DNA from: JAFDZV01 sp966128725 | GTDB lineage: Bacteria > Bacteroidota > Ignavibacteria > OLB7 | Assembly: GCA_966128725.1 (NCBI GenBank) | Contig: CBHYLN010000006.1 | Coordinates: forward strand, 9,239-73,238 | DNA length: 64,000 nt | Direction: 5' to 3' | Part shown: piece by piece, positions 62,022 to 64,000 of the stretch | Position numbering within the stretch: position 1 is the first letter of the stretch | Layout: the number at the start of each line of letters is the position of its first letter | Notes under the pieces: generated by a model | Told to the model about the DNA's origin: nothing | The model's database searches: none | What the model saw: the letters and a program-made list of their open reading frames with translations, nothing else | Program-made: the position numbers and the translations under genes

Positions 62022-62393
62022 GGAAGTGGCATGTTGATCGGCGGGATGCCTCACCGGACACCGAAGGCTGTTTCGCGGGGAGCTGGCCGGCGGGTCCTTG
62101 CAAACTTCGGTCGGCCGTAGGTGCCTGACCATGACAGATGTCATGGTCGCCGATGCGTCCCGCGGTTCAGGAATTCACCGTAAAGGCGCGCGAAGGAAGG
62201 CCAGACGGATGCCGCCGCAACAACCTGCGTGTCCAGCCTGCCTCCGAGGCGCCACCACTTGTGGCAGTTGCATGGCCGGGGCCACCGGGCTAGCTTTGCC
62301 GGATTGCTGCTCCGCGATTGCGCCCGCGCAACGTCATAGCCGCGCAATGTCCTCTCCGTCTCTCCCATATTCATTTCAAGAGAACTGACAACC
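62022..62393. other. Divergent control region of the oxidase operon and PfkB gene
   Basis: 372 bp with no supported gene. A plus-strand promoter-like pair lies at 62268-62298. No minus-strand -7 box could be recognised for the oxidase operon. A Cys-rich plus-strand open frame (62098-62388) is doubtful. Confidence 0.5.
62268..62298 (+). promoter_or_regulatory. pfkB-gene promoter (Bacteroidota-type)
   Basis: TTG (62268-62270), 20-bp spacer, TAGCTTTG (62291-62298), matching TAnnTTTG; about 95 bp before the kinase ATG. Confidence 0.45.
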
Positions 62394-63335
62394 ATGAACC
62401 TGTGCGCTATTGGCACGCTTGCCTACGACACCATCGAGACTCCCTTTGGCCGCGCGGATGATGCGCTCGGCGGTTCGGTTACGTACATCTCGACCTCGGC
62501 AAGTTACTTCACCAAGCCGGTTGGCGTTGTCGGCGTCGTTGGCGGCGACTTCTCGCAGGACGCTCTGGACTTCCTGAGCGGCCGTGGCGTGGATGTCTCC
62601 GGCGTTGAGATCAAGCCGGAGGGCCGCACGTTCCGCTGGAGCGGCCGATATCACTACGACCTGAACCAGCGCGACACGCTCGATACCCAGTTGAACGTGC
62701 TTGCCGACTTCAATCCGGTAATCCCGGAGAAGATGCGCAACGCACCGTTTGTGTGCCTGGGCAATATCGACCCGAAACTTCAGTTGAGCGTTCTCGATCA
62801 GATGAACGATCCACAGTTCGTTGTATGCGATACGATGAACTTCTGGATTGAAGGCGCGTTTGATGATTTGCGTCGCGTGCTTGCACGGGTGGACTGCCTG
62901 ATCATCAACGACAGCGAAGCGCGCCTGATGACGCAGGAGCCCAACCTAGTCCGCTCGGCGCGCATGATCATGCAGATGGGGCCGCATATCCTGATCATCA
63001 AGAAGGGCGAACACGGCGCGTTGCTGTTCACAAGCGATGGCGTGTTCAGCGCGCCGGCATACCCGCTGGAAAGCATCTACGACCCAACCGGCGCGGGCGA
63101 CACGTTCGCCGGCGGATTTATCGGATACCTGGCGCGCCACGGTGAGGTTACCGACGCACACCTGCGCCGCGCCGTTGTTGTGGGCAGCGCCATGGCCAGC
63201 TTCTGCGTGGAGCAGTTTTCGCTGGATGCCTTGAAGGATCTTACGCACAATCAGATCCGCGAACGCATCGCCGCGTTCCGCGCGCTTTCGCACTTCGATC
63301 ATCTGGAGATTGATCTTGGCGACGCTGCTGCTTGA
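62394..63335 (+). CDS. PfkB-family carbohydrate kinase
   Basis: 313-residue ribokinase-fold kinase. The glycine-rich start LGGSVTYISTSASYF (sugar-binding region) and the C-terminal ATP/anion-hole motif DPTGAGDTFAGG, with catalytic Asp in that motif, define the family; FWIEGAFDDLRRVLARVDC is typical of its adenosine-kinase-like branch. Phosphorylates a sugar or nucleoside; which one is unclear. The last 20 bp overlap the start of hutI. Confidence 0.9.
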   Translation: MNLCAIGTLAYDTIETPFGRADDALGGSVTYISTSASYFTKPVGVVGVVGGDFSQDALDFLSGRGVDVSGVEIKPEGRTFRWSGRYHYDLNQRDTLDTQLNVLADFNPVIPEKMRNAPFVCLGNIDPKLQLSVLDQMNDPQFVVCDTMNFWIEGAFDDLRRVLARVDCLIINDSEARLMTQEPNLVRSARMIMQMGPHILIIKKGEHGALLFTSDGVFSAPAYPLESIYDPTGAGDTFAGGFIGYLARHGEVTDAHLRRAVVVGSAMASFCVEQFSLDALKDLTHNQIRERIAAFRALSHFDHLEIDLGDAAA

Positions 63336-64000
63336 GAACATCGCAACGCTGGTAACGGTTCGCGCTCCCGACGGGAGCGCGAACCCGGCCAACGGCGCGC
63401 AGGCGGCAGGCCGCCCCATCCGGTGCGGCGAAGCCATGGGCGATATCGGCGTGATGCACAACGTTGACGTTGCGATCGACGGCGACGTCATCGCCTGGAT
63501 TGCGCCATCGGGCGAGCGCGGTTTCGATGGCGCCGAGCGGCTGGATTGCTCCGGCCGGACGGTGCTTCCGGGATTCGTGGACTCGCATACACACATCGTG
63601 TTCGCCGGCAACCGCGCCCACGAGTTCGCGATGCGCCTGCGCGGGGCAACCTACCAGCAGATAGCCGAGGCCGGCGGCGGCATCCTGAGCACGATGCGCT
63701 CGGTTCGCGAAAGCAGCCTTGAGGCCATCGTGGAGCGATCGCGCAGCCTGGTGCGCAGCGCGTTCTTCCATGGATCCACAACAATCGAAGCCAAAAGCGG
63801 TTACGGGCTCGACACCGAAAACGAACTGAAGCTGCTGCGGGCGATCGCCCGCCTGCACGATGAGGAAGCGCCGGAGCTGGTGGCCACGTTCCTTGGCGCG
63901 CACGACGTGCCGCCCGAACATCGCGCCAACCGCGAGCGATATATCCAGGAGATCATCACCGAGATGCTGCCGGCCGTTGCGCGGGACGGGCTTGCCACGT
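63316..64000 (+). CDS. hutI: Imidazolonepropionase, 3' truncated by the window
   Basis: Histidine degradation: opens imidazolone propionate to N-formimino-glutamate. At least 228 residues, running off the right edge. The TTG start at 63316 gives the family N-terminus LLLENIATLVTV and overlaps the kinase by 20 bp in another frame. Metal site in VLPGFVDSHTHIVFAGNRAHEF (Zn ligands His-x-His), then the RLRGATYQQIAEAGGGILST and TTIEAKSGYGL motifs of HutI, and the next metal-ligand His in TFLGAHDVPPEH. About 180 residues of the C-terminal half are missing. Confidence 0.94.
   Translation, partial: MATLLLENIATLVTVRAPDGSANPANGAQAAGRPIRCGEAMGDIGVMHNVDVAIDGDVIAWIAPSGERGFDGAERLDCSGRTVLPGFVDSHTHIVFAGNRAHEFAMRLRGATYQQIAEAGGGILSTMRSVRESSLEAIVERSRSLVRSAFFHGSTTIEAKSGYGLDTENELKLLRAIARLHDEEAPELVATFLGAHDVPPEHRANRERYIQEIITEMLPAVARDGLAT

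Noticed and set aside
62098..62388. Cys-rich 96-codon plus-strand frame in the oxidase/kinase gap
   Set aside because: No ribosome-binding site and no hydrophobic or domain signal; it spans the putative kinase promoter.

Overview
The window is a gene-dense, high-GC bacterial chromosome segment (estimated by eye at about 60% GC). It looks like a member of the Bacteroidota/FCB lineage. Three signals point there: a secreted FG-GAP protein ending in a type IX secretion (T9SS) sorting domain, a PorV/PorQ-type outer-membrane protein, and TAnnTTTG-like -7 boxes upstream of several genes with few strong Shine-Dalgarno sites. The GC content and the heme-copper respiratory operon would suit a high-GC lineage such as Kapabacteria, but that placement is inference. 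I found no rRNA, tRNA, CRISPR array, insertion sequence or integrase.

Layout. 1-20 kb holds housekeeping genes: mobA, sixA, an APC permease, rsmB and tsaD, a VWA membrane protein, a TPR protein, a sulfite-oxidase-like enzyme, mutY, galE, a large unknown with a J-like start, cystathionine beta-synthase, pyrC, cmk and a DUF5916 outer-membrane protein. 20.2-27.8 kb is a minus-strand Mn/Zn/Fe uptake locus. It runs from a DtxR/MntR regulator through a cREC-type receiver protein, a methyltransferase, ABC substrate-binding and ATPase subunits, a permease fused to a complete DtxR-like regulator, an outer-membrane protein and a DinB protein to a second permease. pccB diverges from it.

29.7-42 kb carries the T9SS cargo protein, a nucleotidyltransferase, recR, a second methyltransferase, two related lipoproteins, a heparinase II/III-family protein, a polysaccharide flippase and recA. 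42.4-46.3 kb is an accessory cassette: a Tat-exported periplasmic-binding protein, two tandem Collar-domain (microcystin-dependent-protein family) genes, a GNAT acetyltransferase and a convergent DUF6916 gene. 46.4-54.1 kb encodes surface proteins: a 1107-aa tail-fibre-like repeat protein with long identical DNA repeats, a PDZ plus GDDxY-repeat protein, a small membrane protein and the PorV/PorQ-like barrel.

54.3-62.0 kb is a complete minus-strand cytochrome c oxidase operon (small CxxC membrane protein, cupredoxin lipoprotein, coxB, coxA, ctaA, ctaB, coxC, SCO1, DUF420/CtaM), with several 1-4 nt gene overlaps. Its subunit I keeps all metal-ligand residues but lacks the key D-channel residues of both A1 and A2 oxidases. 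The window ends with a divergent PfkB-family kinase overlapping a truncated hutI. The most unusual items are that oxidase subunit, the permease-regulator fusion, the Collar/DUF6916 cassette and the repeat surface proteins.
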